From Gibbula magus (Eukaryota > Mollusca > Gastropoda > Trochida > Trochidae): a stretch of 64,000 nt of DNA. This document shows positions 63,641 to 64,000 of the stretch, piece after piece (the stretch's first letter is position 1; every line of letters starts with the position of its first letter). Location: assembly GCA_936450465.1 (NCBI GenBank), contig OW388292.1, forward strand, positions 4,607,756-4,671,755, read 5' to 3'. The notes under the pieces are model-generated. The model was given only the letters and a program-made list of their open reading frames with translations, made no database searches and was not told the DNA's origin. The translations under genes were made by a program, and so were the position numbers.

Positions 63641-64000
63641 AATAAAGAGTTATTATTATATTATAAACTCCAAATCTTAGCATTTCACTCCGTGTATCTT
63701 AGTGACTTAGTGACTTACGATCACCATAGAGCTCTTTGTAAGGTGGAGGTGACTGTCTCTCGGCCTCGTTGTGTAGAAGTATAACTTTAATTTCCTCTTA
63801 TGTGTTTCATGCAAGGTTTTAACTTATGACTCTAGAGTAATTAAAAATGCCCACCATTAAGCCACACATTTCGGTGACCTCCCCGCGTTCCAAATCCCTA
63901 GTTGCACTGAACCATCAGCCACTCAGCAGTTTCAGCAAGTTCAAGGATATATAAATAGATATAAATATATATATAGTCCGGTCAGTGGCCTACTCACCGA
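63641..64000. other. Array flank, unassigned
   Basis: Begins AATAAAGAGTTATTATTAT, resembling the SINE tail at 9279-9300, then single-copy-looking sequence with CATTTCGGTGACCTCCCCGC near 63869 and a TA-rich run near 63950-63975. No gene seen; the window ends here. Confidence 0.4.

Noticed and set aside
63870..63920. Possible LTR-retrotransposon primer-binding region (TTTCGGTGACC...)
   Set aside because: No LTR, no gag or pol sequence, and no complementary tRNA end could be confirmed before the window ends.

Overview
This window looks like non-genic DNA from an animal nuclear genome, most likely a marine invertebrate. The support is indirect: AT-rich sequence, tRNA-derived SINEs with TTATTATTATT-type tails, a decayed LINE reverse transcriptase, PIF/Harbinger-like and other palindromic DNA elements, and very long minisatellite arrays. 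I found no bacterial or phage gene organisation. I found no protein-coding gene I would defend as functional. Open frames are short and mostly fall inside repeats. I cannot name the species.

Layout. (1) Positions 1-8575 are a cluster of about six same-orientation ~1-1.4 kb repeat bodies of two related subtypes. They are separated by spacers that carry hairpin cassettes; the first two copies of one subtype are nearly identical at a 1,609-bp offset. (2) Positions 8576-14808 are a patchwork: a (TA)n tract, a tRNA-derived SINE, a 22-bp tandem repeat, foldback elements, a decayed LINE reverse transcriptase on the minus strand, a possible Harbinger transposase scrap and a degenerate AT-rich tandem repeat. 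(3) Positions 14809-35264 are a ~20.4-kb array of an ~88-96 bp unit. It contains 15 units whose inner part is inverted, giving a perfect-looking hairpin, and it has higher-order repeats of about 2.72 kb. (4) Positions 35265-38201 hold three inverted-repeat DNA elements, one with a clear TAA target duplication, then a SINE and a LINE-like 3' end. (5) Positions 38202-52480 are a ~14.3-kb array of a 45/46-bp unit with multi-kb internal duplications. (6) Positions 52481-52993 are a spacer with a CTCF-like sequence. (7) Positions 52994-55209 are a 37-bp array. (8) Positions 55210-56250 are a nest of palindromic elements rich in TGACGTCA. (9) Positions 56251-63640 are a ~7.4-kb array of a 48-bp unit. 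(10) Positions 63641-64000 are the flank.

Four unrelated minisatellites make up roughly 44 kb of the 64 kb. They sit side by side, separated only by mobile-element debris. All four are internally homogenised into higher-order repeats of very different sizes, while edge units are more diverged. That fits repeated unequal exchange or replication-based amplification. The best candidates for something undescribed are this cluster itself, the 88-bp array with its recurring inverted hairpin unit, and the AGGTCT/AGACCT hairpin cassettes that separate the 5' repeat bodies. Copy numbers given here are span divided by period, not exact counts.
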